Source of the DNA: Viola odorata
Taxonomy: Eukaryota > Streptophyta > Magnoliopsida > Malpighiales > Violaceae
Assembly (NCBI GenBank): GCA_963691705.1
Contig: OY829543.1
Span: 30,093,523-30,157,522 of the forward strand
Direction of reading: 5' to 3'
DNA: 64,000 nt
In this document: positions 38,736 through 51,442 of the stretch, piece after piece
How the letters are laid out: every line of letters begins with the position of its first letter
Position numbering within the stretch: the first letter of the stretch is position 1
Position numbers and translations under genes: made by a program
Notes under the pieces: generated by a model
Told to the model about the DNA's origin: nothing
Databases searched by the model: none
What the model saw: only the letters and a program-made list of their open reading frames with translations

Positions 38736-41239
38736 GAAGTGGGTAATTTGCTTTCAATCATTTCGGCCTTATTGTGTTTATTGGTGTTATTATTGCTATA
38801 TTTGTATATCTCAAACACCAATTGTTGCTACCCGATTTTGGATTTTGAATTTTTCATTTGTCACGTTCTTATCATCAATTTTTCAAAAATCGTACTTCCA
38901 TTTATTTTCCTCCAACTGATGCTTATTTTTACACTTAATCTCGTTTAAATTTTATTTCATACTTTTTTTGCATCTTTATCACTATTTCCGTTCGAACCCG
39001 TATCGGTTCCCGAGTCAAATTCTCGAAGCCGATGGTCGAACAACTTTGGTCATTAGCTACTTACTTTTTATTATTTTTCTAACTCGCACTATCTCTTTGC
39101 ATCTTGTACAATTTTTATTTTAGCATTTTCTTACGCTCGAACTTTTATCGCTCGTAAGCAATTTTTTTATCGAACTGCGTCGCTCACTGTATGTTAATTA
39201 TTTCAGCTTATTTTATTCTACATTTTAGCATTTTTTGGTTCGAGTTTTTATCCATTTTCAGGCGAAATTGCCCGTACCATTGGCTCAAACCAATAAATAA
39301 ATACTTTCCATCTCCATCTCATCACAACCGTTGGATTGGTCAACCATCCAACGATCGTCCTTTTTTTCTTTAAACCACCCTCCATTCCTCCTTGTCCCCT
39401 ACAACCGAAAAAATCCTCACCCTCATACTAACTTCCATCAACATTTAATGCATTTCACCTTTCCCCCTACTCTCCGCCACTCTCTCGATTTCTCCCCGGC
39501 CAAGATCAGCACAATGTCATGTCAGTCCACTGTTTTCTTAGCTACCTCATACTCTCCTCCACCGCCTCAACTAGCCATAAATAGTTATCCCTTGCTCTCG
39601 TTCGTGGGGGGGATGGAGGCACCAATTCACACACGAACACACGCAAGCATTAATTCAATCCCAACTCTGTAAAATGAAAACCAAGCAACCCAACAAATTC
39701 AATTCAATCCATTGCAAATTAAAATCAAAACACCCAATTAAATCAAAATTCCATCCTCCGCAAAATTGTCCAATACCAATTTAAATTAAAATTATCACCA
39801 CCTCGCCGGCGACATCAACACCAAGCCACACCGCCGCCACTGCCAAATCGTCCCATCCCTGCACCCATCCACACCGCCACTGCCAAATCATCCCGTCTCT
39901 CCCCTATTTCACCACACCGCCGCTGCCAAATCACGCCACCCTAAGCGGCGCCACCGTCTATTACACCACACCGCCGCTGCCAAGTCACCCAACACCTCGC
40001 CGGCACTGCCAAACACCAACCGCCTAGCCATAATCCAAATCACCCAATCACTATCCAATCCAAACCAAAGAAAAAGAAAATAAAAGGGAAAGAGAGGAAG
40101 GGGAAGGTCTATGGCAAGGAGGAGAGAAAAAAAAAGAAAGGAAAATAGAGAAGAGGAGAAGAAAGTGAGGCGGCGTTGGCCAAAGGAAAAAGAAAGGAAA
40201 AATAGAAAAGGAAAAGAAAAAATGGGCTGCAGCCCAAGAGAAGGAAAAGAAGCTCAGGCCCAGCGTGGAAAAGAAAGGCTTGGGCGTGTGCCCAAGCGTG
40301 GAAGAAGAGGGCTAAGCCCAGCCCATGGGCCCGTTCCTCGGCCCCGTGGGTCGAACCCAATTTTGGCCCGCCGCATTTATTTTTCGTTCCCATTTTTCGT
40401 GTTTGTACTGTTTATTTAATTTCCGTATGCTTGTACTATTTTCGTATGCTTGCATGTTTAATTATTAATTTCGTAATCTTTTGCATGTTTAATTATTCTG
40501 CTTGCGTATAATTGTCAAAAAAAAAATTATTTCACTTGCGCACAATAATTTTAATGCCGATTATTCGAATGCTCATACTATTTAGCTAATTATTTTCGCA
40601 TGCTCTCGAATGCCCAAATTATTATTCTGCTCGTGTTTGATTGCTAAATTAATTATTTCGCTTGCGCACAATTAGTCATCAAATATTTATTTTTCGACTA
40701 TCATTTATTTCGAATTAATAATCTTAACTTCGTAGGGCAAATCAATCGATGCCCTTCACAAGTACGTCTCATACGCTCGATCCAAAAGGGTAAAACTGCC
40801 CATACCCTTCTCAAGTAAACATTTCTCACCCTTTTATTTACTTCACGCTTTTCGCATATATATATATATATATATATATATTTAAAATTATTAAAATATA
40901 AATTTATCATCTACTGGGCATGATCACCAAATTAGGACTTTTATTTTATTTTTCAAGCATGTTTACACACCTCTTTTATCCGGTAACCTTTTTGGATGTG
41001 ACTCGGGTGCCTAACACCATCCCGAGTCCATAACACGACCCCGAACCAATGTTCTCGGGTTCAGACCCTTTCTTTGCCTTAGCTTTTTATTTTTTTATGC
41101 CATGACTTTAGGTTCCCTAGACCTAGAAATAAAATAGGGTGGCGACTTCATCGCATTATGGGAGATGAGTCCGATTTCGTCTCACATCTAGTCCCAAACC
41201 CGCGTCGCATTAGGAAAATTCTAGAAAGGGGGTGCGACA
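38736..41239 (+). mobile_element. 5' LTR of Ogre-like element 1 (left edge uncertain)
   Basis: Ends GGTGCGACA directly before an Ogre-type primer site. The last 300 bp (CGGTAACC... GGATGTGACTCGGGTGCC ... GGTTCCCTA ... GGGTGGCGACTTCAT) align clearly with the LTR end at 54.2-54.5 kb, but with considerable divergence. A TATA-like CATAAATAG lies at about 39575. The leader holds several copies of CACCGCCGCTGCCAAATC (39820-40010), and a TA microsatellite lies at 40857-40881. The expected TGTTGATACC start was not found, so the 5' edge may be truncated or lost. Confidence 0.65.
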
Positions 41240-41242
41240 GTT

Positions 41243-41261
41243 TGGCGACTTCACTGGGGAC
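41243..41261 (+). promoter_or_regulatory. Primer-binding site, Ogre-like element 1
   Basis: TGGCGACTTCACTGGGGAC, three bases after the LTR end. The same 19-mer occurs beside the LTR of element 2 (54501-54519). The sequence is close to the tRNA-Arg-type site known for Ogre elements. Confidence 0.75.
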
Positions 41262-42563
41262 TAATAGGGTCGAAGCTGGATTTTTTTGAGGTGTTTGTTT
41301 TTTGCTTCGATAAATTGTTTAATTTTTCTCGTATGATTGTTGTTGTACATAATTGCTATGATAAATTGTTGTATTATCATATGATTTTTTATGCATGATT
41401 AATTGCTTTATTCGCTTTGATAAATTGTTTATACGTGATTCGTTGTTATTCGCTTTGATAAACTGTCATTCATACGCATTTCACGCATAATGCCCTACCG
41501 CCGGGCCTTTTCCAAATAAGATTAGGAGGTTAGTAGTGAGGCCCTAGGACACGTGTCCTGGGTAGTTTTGATGAACCCCAAACTCAGACTCGAACCCCTA
41601 AATGGGTGAACGCCTAGAACTTTTGATGGTTCGATAGGTAATCACGTATCCATTTACTGAGGGACCACTTTTATGGTATCGTCCGGGAGCCTTCCAACCA
41701 GTTTAGAAATAGTTGGTGTCACCCCAGCATATGCATCATGTTGAAATACATACATTGCGACTTTGTTTCACTTTTTCCACTAATTTCTCAAAAAAAACAA
41801 ATCATTTATAATTGATTTCTCAAAATTTTCCACAAATAATGTCTCAAATTTTTTCCACATTTTACCAATGATTTCACAAATTTTTCACGTTTTTACAAAC
41901 TAATTTCGCAATTTTTTGCAAAATTTTTCACATTGGAAATCTTTTCCACAAACTTTCCACGTTGGCAATTTTTTCCGCAAAATTTCCCATATTGGCAAAT
42001 TTATCCGTAAATTTGTCACATTTGCAATTTTTTTGCAATTTCTCCATATTTGCAAGTTTTTTTTTGCAACGTCTCTATATTTGCAAATTTTTTCCCACGA
42101 TTTCTCAATATCTGTAAATTTTTCTGCAATCTTTCACATGTACAAATTTCCACAATTTTTCACGCTTTCAAAATTTCTCTACAATTTTTCCACGGGTCAA
42201 ATTTTTCCACACGTGTCAAATTTTTCCACGTGTGCAATCATTTCCGCAATTTTTCACATTGACAAAAATTTTCGAAAGTTTTTCCATGTGTGTAAATTCT
42301 TCCGCAATTTTCCCATGTATACAAAAAAATTTCGCAATTTTTCACATGCAAATTCTTTTAGGATTTTTCCATGTTTATAATTTTGTCTCAATTATTTTCG
42401 TAATTCTCCATGCCTGCGATTTTTTATGGTGCCTACATTATTGCTATTATTGTACTTACCCCTCTCTTTCTCTCGCAGCATGGAGACCTCGGGATACCAT
42501 TTCACATACATATCACGGCTAAGACTCATGATTATTTCCTTTCATTTGTTTTCAGGGTTAAAA
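41262..42563 (+). other. Leader of Ogre-like element 1 with T-rich degenerate repeats
   Basis: No ORF1 is present, unlike element 2. From about 41880 to 42420 a degenerate unit of roughly 35-45 bp (TTTTTCCGCAATTTTTCACATTTGCAA-like) repeats more than ten times. Open frames here are repeat artefacts. A CAG acceptor-like site (42555) precedes the gag ATG, as in element 2. Confidence 0.5.
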
Positions 42564-43862
42564 ATGGCTCCTGAAAAGCAAATGGCTCCCCACAGGCTCC
42601 CTATAACTAGACTTCAAATACAAAAGATGGTCGAAAAGGTTCAGGCATTAGAAGCAAGGGTGGAGAAACTCGAAGAATATATTTAGGTAGCCACGGAAAG
42701 CACCACACCAGCTAAAAAAGAACAAGACAAGGAATTCTATGGCAGCGGCAGGATCCTTCCGGTAGTTCCACGCTCACCTCAGGCACTGTGATCAGACAAA
42801 GGGCAAACACTCCAGATGGCGCACCTCTTAATCCCTCGCTGGCTGAACCCACTCTTAATCTTGGCAAGAAGAAGATCTACTCAGAACCCCAATATTTTTC
42901 TAAGCTCCTAGGGGCAATCAGATACAACCACATGCATCCTTCGGGTATTCATCAGCTACTGGTTTTGGCACCAATAAAATAGACGGGCCAAGTATCGACA
43001 GGTTGAGTCTGTTAGAAGAGAATGAGGGTTCCCTTCGACCCAACAACTCCTGCGGATATGTGTATGGTACCAGGGATTACCATACCTCAGAAATTTAAGA
43101 TTTCAGAATTTGAGAAATACACTGAGATTGTGTGCCCTAATACTCACCTCAACAATTACTGCAATGAGATGTCGGAGGTGATACATAATGAACCTTTGTT
43201 GATCCATTTATTCAGGGAGAGTCTGGCCAAGCATGCCTTGACTGGGTACATGGGGCTGGATAAGATCAAGATCATAACTTGGAGAAGAGGACCGGTGAAT
43301 CGGTGACGGCTTATGCTCTGAAATGGAGAGAGTTAGCCGCTGGAATCTCTCCTCCTTTGAGTGACAAAGAATTCATTTTCTGCAAGCACCTTCCAAGATC
43401 CTTACAACACTCATCTCATCTCCAATCCGTCCACCAGTTTCCCTGACATAGTCCTAGTGGCAGAAAGAGTGGAACGAGGAATCAAATCTGGAAGGATCAT
43501 TGTTTCCACGCTAAAGGAAACACTCAAGGGATCGCCTATCACGGAGAGAGATGTCAGCTTTGCCACCCACCGACCAGGATGCAGGCAACCTTTTCCATCA
43601 CCTCAACCGTCACCTCTTCCCGTTCCTTTGGGAGAGATTTACAAGCATCTATGGGTAGCGGAGCAAATCGCGCCCACTCCAACCTATACGACCTCCTTAT
43701 TCAAAATGGTATGATCTTAATGCAAGATGCAAGTACCATGCTGAAGCTTAGGGCGACACAAAAGGAAACTGTTTCACCCTTGAAGGAAAGGTCAATCATT
43801 TGATCAAGAGCGGATGCATCTCTTTCGAAGGGTTAGCCGAAAGACCTTACAACTCTTGAATA
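42564..43862 (+). pseudogene. Decayed gag of Ogre-like element 1
   Basis: Fragments in several frames match the gag of element 2: MAPEKQMAPHRLPITRLQIQ (42564), DMCMVPGITIPQKFKISEFE and HNEPLLIHLFRESLAKHALT (43058-43250), YNTHLISNPSTSFPDIVLVA (43407 on), LGEIYKHLWVAEQIAPTP, and a zinc-knuckle remnant around CKYHAEA (43733). Multiple indels and stops are present. Protease, RT and integrase are not found anywhere in 43.9-50.7 kb, so the copy is a non-autonomous, deleted derivative. Confidence 0.85.
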
Positions 43863-46800
43863 AACACTCTCCAGGCCCACGATGGACCCATTCAGCTTAT
43901 TCCTTTAGCAGGAATATTTCTGATATTTTTGTGTATCAGTTGAGCCTACGACTATAAACAAGGGCGCTCCGTGGGAGGCAACCCACATGTTCTTCTCAAA
44001 TATTTCAATTTTTGTCAGTTTTAATTTTTTATTTTGGGATATCCTTCCCTCCAGATTTACTATTTAATTCCTCCTTTTATTTCAGGTGCAATGCGACTTA
44101 TGAACTGGGGGGCAAGCAGTTGAAATGACGACTAGAAGAAGGCGTCAGAGAGCATCAAAGATTGAACGCATTTTTACCGGGGGTCAAGGCATAGGGATCG
44201 GTAATTTGCCACAAAGAGCTCGTTACGTCCATCCTTCCCTTGCATTCAGATCATTACTATTCAGCGGAAAAGAGGAGACCTTTGCTGTCACCAAAAGCCC
44301 TTCGCCAATAATTCTTCATCTTGGTGAAGAAACATAACAATGATAGATGTGTGTTCTTCAGGGATCCCAATCCACATACTTAATGCATTCCGACTCTGTG
44401 CTACAATGATATTTACGCCCTACACGACCCTCAAACTGCAAATTCAAAATTCAAACATGGTCAAAATTTTCATATTCTGAATTTGATCACCACAATTATT
44501 CTCTGCAAGATCTCTCCGTGTACAAGCACCATGATCGTACGGTGGAGATCAGGCCTTTAATGTGTGGGCCAGACGAGGTTCAAGCTACAAATCAAATCAG
44601 CAACTGGCCATTCCCAGCATAGAAGATGTCTTCTCGAGAAGAGTAGTCAAGGAGCGAATCTAGAAAGATTTTAAAACGGTCACTACAATGAGTTGGCTTC
44701 TTTGCAGAATATCTTGCATCTGCAAACAGCCAGTCTCAAGGTTCACCCTGAACTCGTCTTTCCTTGGCAATTTGACTAAGTCCAGAAGTGATTTAGCTAT
44801 TTCAAAGGCTGAATCCACATGAGAAGACTACGCATATCAGCTGATTATCCAGAAAACTATCTAAGCTCAGGACACTATTCAAGAACTTAATGGTCGTTCT
44901 TCGGAATGCTGTGGTTGGCTATGTTTATAGCAATACTATTATCCAATTTGAATACAAAAGATGTGGGATCAAAGTCACAAAACCTATTCCGCGCTAACAA
45001 GCCTGTTCGGGGGTGTAAGTTTCCGGAGCTTGTCTCTCCATTCGCCTCCTCGTAAAATTCTACCATCAAGACACTACCGTCGCTAGGTGCCTCTTGCAAG
45101 CAGGACCCTTTGACCTTACAGAAACATGATGAATGAGTGTTCCCCTAGGGTCCCGATCAACATGCTTAAATCAGTCCTGTTCTGTGGCATAAGGACATTC
45201 ACGCCCCGCCATGCTCCAAACTACGGACTCAAATTCGATCATAGTCAAATCATTCATGTGTCGAATTTGATCTTGTCACCAGCATCTCTCCTCCCAAGCA
45301 ATTGATCATGATCGAACGGGTATTAATCCTTTCAGGAGTGGGTAGCTTCTCAGGGATGACTATTACCCATTGATCGAATGACCTTCTCTCCATCATCACT
45401 GTGGGGAATGAATAAAAGCTTCCCTTTGTATCTCAGTCAAGCTCACCAGCCTGGTGGTTCAAAAGGGTTGTCATCTCCTCAGCCATCATGATTCTGAGAA
45501 GAAATGTCCAGCAAAAGTCCAACGAAGCAGAAGCCTCAAGATAACATGTTGATCTCGTCATGATCATTACCTAAGAAGGTGCCACCAAGTTGAAGCTTCA
45601 GATCCAAACAAGACTCAAGCGCCAAATCTTCAAAAGAGCATTCTCCGAAATGTGGTGCAGGGACTTCATTTTCTAGATCCACCACGACAGTCGCGAACCC
45701 TCATTAAAGGAGTTTCCCATCCCTTTGAAAGGTAAAGCAATGTTTTTCCCTGAGGATGACATCGAAAGTTAGGCCTGAACCAGTGCATTCCCAAAAGCAA
45801 CCCACTCAATTAGATCGGCTACGAAAAGATCGGTCACACTAAGTCCGAAACACCAATATGCATGTCCGCAAGGTGTTCGACTAAAGCCATCAATGTTCTT
45901 CTGCTTGTCTTATCCAGGACCGCGAGTGCTACTCTCGTCCGGATATGAAATTCAGCACCAACATCCTAGTAGGCAGTAGCGCCCGAGGGGATCCTTCATT
46001 CCAAGTCCAGCACCAACATCCCAGTGGGCAGCAGCGCCCGAGTGGATTCTTCATCCCAGGGGACAACGGTGCCCGAATGGATTTTTCTTTCCGCATCAAC
46101 CTTCCTGCGGGCAGCAACGTCCAAATAGAACTTTCATTTTTGTTCCCCATCAGAATCTCAATGGTCGGTAACATCCAAACATAATTCCGCAAAGCATGAA
46201 TGGGTCTCGACATCCGATCAGAATCATGACGTGCTTGCCAATAAGCCTCACTAGAAAAGGGAGAGTTTAAAACCTATTGATTACATAAATCGCCCTTCAG
46301 TCCTACCTATTGTTTCTCCCTTATCTTTGCAGGAACTTGAATCCTACTATGGTTACTTGCATAGTGCTCAGCGAGACTGAGGAATCCTCCTCTTATCAAC
46401 TCTTGAATGACCATCTTGTGTACCTTCACTGCCTTGCCGCGCGTATCAGGGAGCCCATTATGCATTCTACGTTGGGGGCAACCTTTTAGAAATACCTCAC
46501 TCTTATCCATTGCGGCTGCTTAGTTCCCCCTATTTTCATCCTTTGTGGCGGTCACACCCTGTTGTCCTCTTTACATCAGTATTCAAACTTTACGGTGTCC
46601 TCGCCCTGGTTTCAATCTACATTCCTACATGAACATCGCAGTGCTAGTTAGATTTGCATAATATCCAGGGTACATGCACCATCAGACATGGGATAACAGT
46701 AAGATGACATTGGACTTTGCTCTTTGCTTCCAAATTTCTTTGGTCTTCTTATTCTTTTGTCTTCAAACACTTATCTTTGCTCTTTATTCAATTCATTTCT

Positions 46801-48140
46801 TTTCTAAGCCGCTTGTAAAATCTCTTGCCTCCACTTGAATTTCCTAGTTAATGAGCAGTGCCCAACTGAGGTGGTTAATCGAAGGTAAGGTGCACATCGA
46901 ACTTAGTCTGCGAAAGAGGGGATGCGAAAGCTCCGAGGATCGCTGATGGTCAATGCTAGAAGAAGTTCGAGGAAGCCAAGACTTGAACGCCTCTGCCTTA
47001 AACCAAGACTTGAAGTCTCCCACCAAAGACAAGATGAAACTTGTACTTGCTTTTGCTTGCAAAAAAAAAAAAAAAGCAAAGAAAAAAAAAACACACACAC
47101 AAAAAAAAGAAAGAAAAAACACACAAGAAAAAAAAGAAGTGTTCAAAGAACACAATCAGCGAAAAGCAGAAGCAAGTACAGAAAATGGCTCCAAGTCAAT
47201 CTTCCAAAGGAGGGGAAGGCTACCTGTTCCTGCAGCAACCAGAGCAATAGTAAAGCAGTGGTGGTACACAGCAGTAGCAACTGGTCTGGCCAATCTCGGA
47301 CCCAGAAAAGGAAAACTTCATCTCTTAGGTTCATCAAAATTCAAAAATCCAGTTGGGTATTTCGAAGAAAGGGTCTCAGGTTGTATTCAAACAATAATTT
47401 GTAGAGAAGAAGAATCACATTTCAAAGGAAAAGCTTCAGGGTTTCACCAAACTCTCGCAAACTATGCTCAATGTGCACCTTACCTCCGGTTAGCGACCTC
47501 AGTTGAGTATCGCTCATTAAATCCTTCCTTCTTCTACTAAAAAAAGGCACTTTCTTTCTAAACAGATTCTTTCTTTCTATCCACTACATATTTTTGTTCT
47601 CTTGTAAAGTCCTTTCGATTATTTGAAGGCCTATGCATGTGCATCTTCATTTGAAGTTTATTCACTCGGATTGACATTGCAAATCTAATTTTGTGGCTAT
47701 GTTTGTTGCATTTTTATGAGTGTAAACACGTAGCCTTGTTTCTGAGTGTGAGCGCAAACACCACTATCCGGTGAGGATTGCCTACGTCTACATGTTGTGG
47801 GAAAGTCTTGTCCTTGAGGTCGTTATCTCCTAGGCAAGATGCAGATGCTTTTCTAGGCTTGTATCAAGCATGCTTATATGATAGAAACTGGATGACATGT
47901 TCTCCAAGAATGCATAAACTTGTTGAACCTTCTCTTGATAGGGAAGTTGTTTTTATAAAATACTGTGGGCAAACCTTAGGGTAGTGTGGGAATACTTTCA
48001 TATACAACATACATGATTTGATTTCATTGTTTCCATTCATCAATTGCTCTCTTTTTCCACCCATTGCTGCTTCGTGTTTGTTTCCTCCCTATTTGCAGGA
48101 TGTAGATATATGTCAGTGGAATCTCACACTGTGATCAATC
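43863..48140. other. Non-coding interior of Ogre-like element 1
   Basis: About 4.3 kb without supported coding sequence. It includes GGGCGCTCCGTGGGAGGCAA near 43962 (a phrase typical of sequence following coding regions in Tat/Athila-type elements), isolated copies of the GGCAGCAGCGCCCGA repeat at 45960-46120, and A-rich sequence at 47050-47140. I see no recognisable protein domain in it. Confidence 0.5.
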
Positions 48141-48490
48141 TCCGCCAATAAATCCATCCAATAAACACCCTAATGGAGTACGTTACCACTCCTAATCAAC
48201 TCGTACGATGGACCATGCTCCTCCACCATCAAAGAATCTGAATGGAGCATGTTACCACTCCATAATCATGGAGTATGTTACCACTCCTCAATTGACTTCG
48301 TGCGACGGATCATGATCCTCTACCATCATCGACATCCGAATGGAGCACGTTACCACCCCACCATCGATTTCGTGCGGCGAATACTCCCCCACCATCCGAT
48401 CAATAACCGAATGGACACTCCCAATCAACTTCGTGCGGTGGGTTACGCTTCCCCAATGTCCGAGAATCCGAATGGAGATATGTTACCACC
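48141..48490. repeat. Degenerate repeat with 'GGAG(T/C)A(T/C)GTTACCACTCC' motif
   Basis: Five to six copies of a motif AATGGAGTACGTTACCACTCC alternating with TTCGTGCG(A/G)(C/T)GG-type segments, spacing roughly 50-90 bp. It precedes the regular 35-bp array. Confidence 0.65.
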
Positions 48491-49527
48491 TACCTTTCTA
48501 GTTTCGTATGGCAGTTCAAAACCCCACCTTTCAAAATTTCGTATGGCGGTTCAAAACTCCACCTTTCAAACTTTCGTGTGGCGGTTCAAAACCCCACCTT
48601 TCAAAATTTTGTGTGGCGGTTCAAAACCCCACCACCTTTCAAAATTTCGTGTGGCGGTTGAAAACCCCACCTTTCAAAATTTCGTGTGGCGGTTCAAAAC
48701 TCCACCTTTCAAATTTCGTGTGGCGGTCCAAAACCCCACCTTCCAAGTTTCGTGTGGCGGCTGAAAACCCCACCTTTCAAAATTTCGTGTGGCGGTTGAA
48801 AATCCCACCACCTTTCAAAATTCCGTGTGGCGGTTGAAAACCCCACCTTTCAAATTTCGTGTAGCGGTCCAAAACCCCACCTTCCAAGTTTCGTGTGGCG
48901 GTTGAAAACCCCACCTTTTAAAATTTCGTGTGGCGGTTCAAAACTCCACCTTTCAAATTTCGTGTGGCGGTCCAAAACCCCACCTTCCAAGTTTCGTGTG
49001 GCGGTTGAAAACCCCACCTTTCAAAATTTCGTGTGGCGGTTCAAAACCCCACCACCTTTAAAAATTTCGTGTGGTGGTTGAAAACCCCACCTTTCAAATT
49101 TCGTGTGGCGGTCCAAAACCCCACCTTCTAAGTTTCGTGTGGCGGTTGAAAACCCCACCTTTCAAAATTTCATGTGGCGGTCCAAAACCCCACCTTCCAA
49201 GTTTCGTGTGGCGGTTGAAAACCCCACCTTTCAAAATTTCGTGTGGCGGTCCAAAACCCCACCTTCAAAATTTCGTGTGGCGGTTGAAAACCCCACCTTT
49301 CAAACTTTCGTGTGGCGGTTCAAAACCCCACCTTTCAAAAAAAAAATTGGCGGTTCAAAACCCCATCTTTCAAAATTTTGTGTGGCGGTTCAAAACCCCA
49401 CCTTTCAAATTTCGTGTGGCGGTTAAAAACCCCACCTTTCAAGTTTTGTGTGGCGGTTCAAAACTCCACCTTTCAAAATTTCGTGTGGCGGTTCAAAACC
49501 CCACCTTTCAAAATTTTGTGTGGACAA
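48491..49527. repeat. Minisatellite, 35-bp unit, about 29 copies
   Basis: Unit TTTCGTGTGGCGGTTCAAAA followed by CCCCACCTTTCAAAA. Period is 35 bp (34-38 in places), about 1.04 kb in total. Variation is mostly TTC/TTG/TCC before the A run, and two units have an extra ACC. Because 35 is not a multiple of three, repeated peptides cycle through all frames, so the several 60-170-codon ORFs here are artefacts. It lies in the 3' part of Ogre-like element 1. Confidence 0.95.
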
Positions 49528-49734
49528 CATGTCTTTTTTTAAAAAAAAATATTGCAAGCGGTCACATCCCCACAACATGTTTTTAAATGATGTGAAAGGT
49601 CATGTCCCTCACATCCTGTCTTTTAAAATGTTGTGATTGGTCATGTCCCGGCAACATATCTTTAAATATCCCCACATACATCCTTTCTTCATTTGTGCCA
49701 CACCAATGTCCGGAGAGCGATAGTATCGCACGGA

Positions 49735-50345
49735 CGTGCATTTACATCTTCGGCACCCACCTCCGACGGGCAGCAGCGTCCGAGAGGAATTCAGCATTGA
49801 CATCCGACGGGCAGCAGTGTCCGGAAGGATTTCGTCATCAACCTCCCAATGGGCAGCAACGTCCGAGTGGAGTTTTCATTTCAATTTTCGCATCCACATC
49901 TGACGGGCAGTAGCGCCCGGAAGGATTTCATCTTCAACCTCCCAGACGGGCAGCAACGCCCGAGTGGAGTTTTCATTTTAATTTTTAGCATCAACATCCA
50001 ACGGGCAGTAGCGTTCGGAAGGATTTCATCATCAACCTCCCAATGGGCAGCAACGTCCGAGTGGAGTTTTCATTTCAATTTTCGCATCCACATCCGACGG
50101 GCAGCAGCGTGCGGAAGGATTTCATCATCAACCTCCTAATGGGCAGCAGCGTCCGAGTGGAGTTTTCATTTCAATTTTTGCATCCATATCCGACGGGCAG
50201 CAGCGTCCGGAAGGATTTCATCATCAACCTCCCAGACGGGCAGCAGCGCCCGAGTGGAGTTTTCATTTCAATTTTTAGCATCAACATCCAATGGGCAGTA
50301 GCATCTGAAAGGATTTCATCATCAACCTCCCAGTGGGCAGCAGCG
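49735..50345. repeat. Tandem array, about 95-102-bp unit, six copies
   Basis: The unit combines GGCAGCAGCGTCCG(A/G) with GTGGAGTTTTCATTTCAATTTT and GGAAGGATTTCATCATCAACC. Starts of GGAAGGATTTC recur at about 49817, 49919, 50018, 50113 and 50208. Each unit contains two related halves of about 50 bp. Scattered single copies lie at 45960-46120 and 50670-50700. Confidence 0.9.
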
Positions 50346-50365
50346 TCCGAGTTGATTTCTCACCA

Positions 50366-50610
50366 TCAATGACCTCACTATCAGAGATCGCTCTCAGAGA
50401 CCAGATCAAATTTCCTCATTATCAGAGAAGAGAAGCTAATCCTCCTCACTATCTGAGATCGTCCTTAGAGACCAGATCAACTTTCCTCATTATCAGAGAA
50501 GAGAAGCTCATCCTCCTCACTATCCGAGATCATCCACCTCACTATCCGAGATCATCCTCTTCACTATCAGAGAAAACCTCCTCGCTATCAAAGAAGATCA
50601 TCCTCACACC
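50366..50610. repeat. Short tandem array with CTATCAGAGA motifs
   Basis: Two copies of an approximately 80-bp unit containing AGAGACCAGATCAA and CCTCATTATCAGAGAAGAGA, followed by shorter repeats of CCTCACTATCCGAGATCATC. Lies just before the next LTR. Confidence 0.8.
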
Positions 50611-51393
50611 AATGTCCGGAGGGCGACAACATCACATGAACGTACATTTACATCTTCAACACCAACCTCCAACGGGCAGCAGCGTCCGAGAGGAATTCAG
50701 CACTGTGTTGATACCCGAATTTTGACGCCATTTTTAATCAATTTTAGCATTTCTGTCATTTATTTAATTTACTGGCATTTTTACTTGATTTACAGTCATC
50801 TGTAGTTAGTTTACTATCGCTAGCATTTTTAGGTGTTTCATTGCATTTTTGCATCATCATTAGCATCGTCAGCTTTCGAAATCGCGTTTTTAATTTTTCG
50901 GCATGCATTTTCATTATTATCATTAATATTATTTTCAACCCTAAAAATCCTATTTTTTTTTACTATCCGGCAGTCATATGCTAGTTTTTTCTGCATTTTC
51001 GGTCATCTCACGAATTTTAGGATTTTTAGGGTTTTAGCGCATTTTTTAGTATTTTTATTATTTTATTAATATTTTTATTCGAGCTTTTATTGGACCCGAG
51101 TAAGTCTGCTCGAACCACAGCTTGACTTTTAAATGTTTTCCATCAACTAGTTGCTAGCTTTTTTTCTGCTCGCAACGGTATACAACATTTCGTGTAACTT
51201 TCGGCGTAACGTTTTTATTTTTCCGTTCCCGCATTTCGCGCTTTTGAACGCGAAATTTTCATGCTTCGCTGTATACGGTTAAAACCGTCATATTTTTCTC
51301 TACGCGCTGGTACCCTCGGATCGAAAAGTCCGAGCGTTTGCTCGCAGGACTCAGCTCGAGCCCATTTAAATAAATTAAAGGGCATTTTAATCA

Positions 51394-51442
51394 CAACCGT
51401 TGATCTGGTCAACTCAAGAAAAGTCAACCAGATCAACGGTTG
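51394..51442. repeat. Perfect 16-bp inverted repeat in the Ogre-like LTR
   Basis: CAACCGTTGATCTGGT and ACCAGATCAACGGTTG are exact reverse complements separated by 17 bases. Position is upstream of the TATA box in U3. A related CAACCGTTGGATTGGTCAAC segment is present in the LTR of element 1 (about 39327), but its second arm is weaker. Confidence 0.85.

Noticed and set aside
46844..47540. Lys-rich ORFs (up to 195 codons) around an A-rich tract
   Set aside because: Low-complexity poly(A)-derived lysine runs in a decayed non-coding interior; no homology recognised.
48491..49527. Possible CRISPR-like regular array
   Set aside because: Units are contiguous with no unique spacers, in a plant nuclear context; a minisatellite explains it.
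48249..49586. Several ORFs of 60-171 codons with repeated SCGGSKPHLSKF-like peptides
   Set aside because: They follow the 35-bp minisatellite; the same peptide appears in every frame in rotation, so this is not a repeat protein.
49849..50372. ORFs with GSNVRVEFSFQFSHPH repeats
   Set aside because: Artefact of the 97-bp tandem array.
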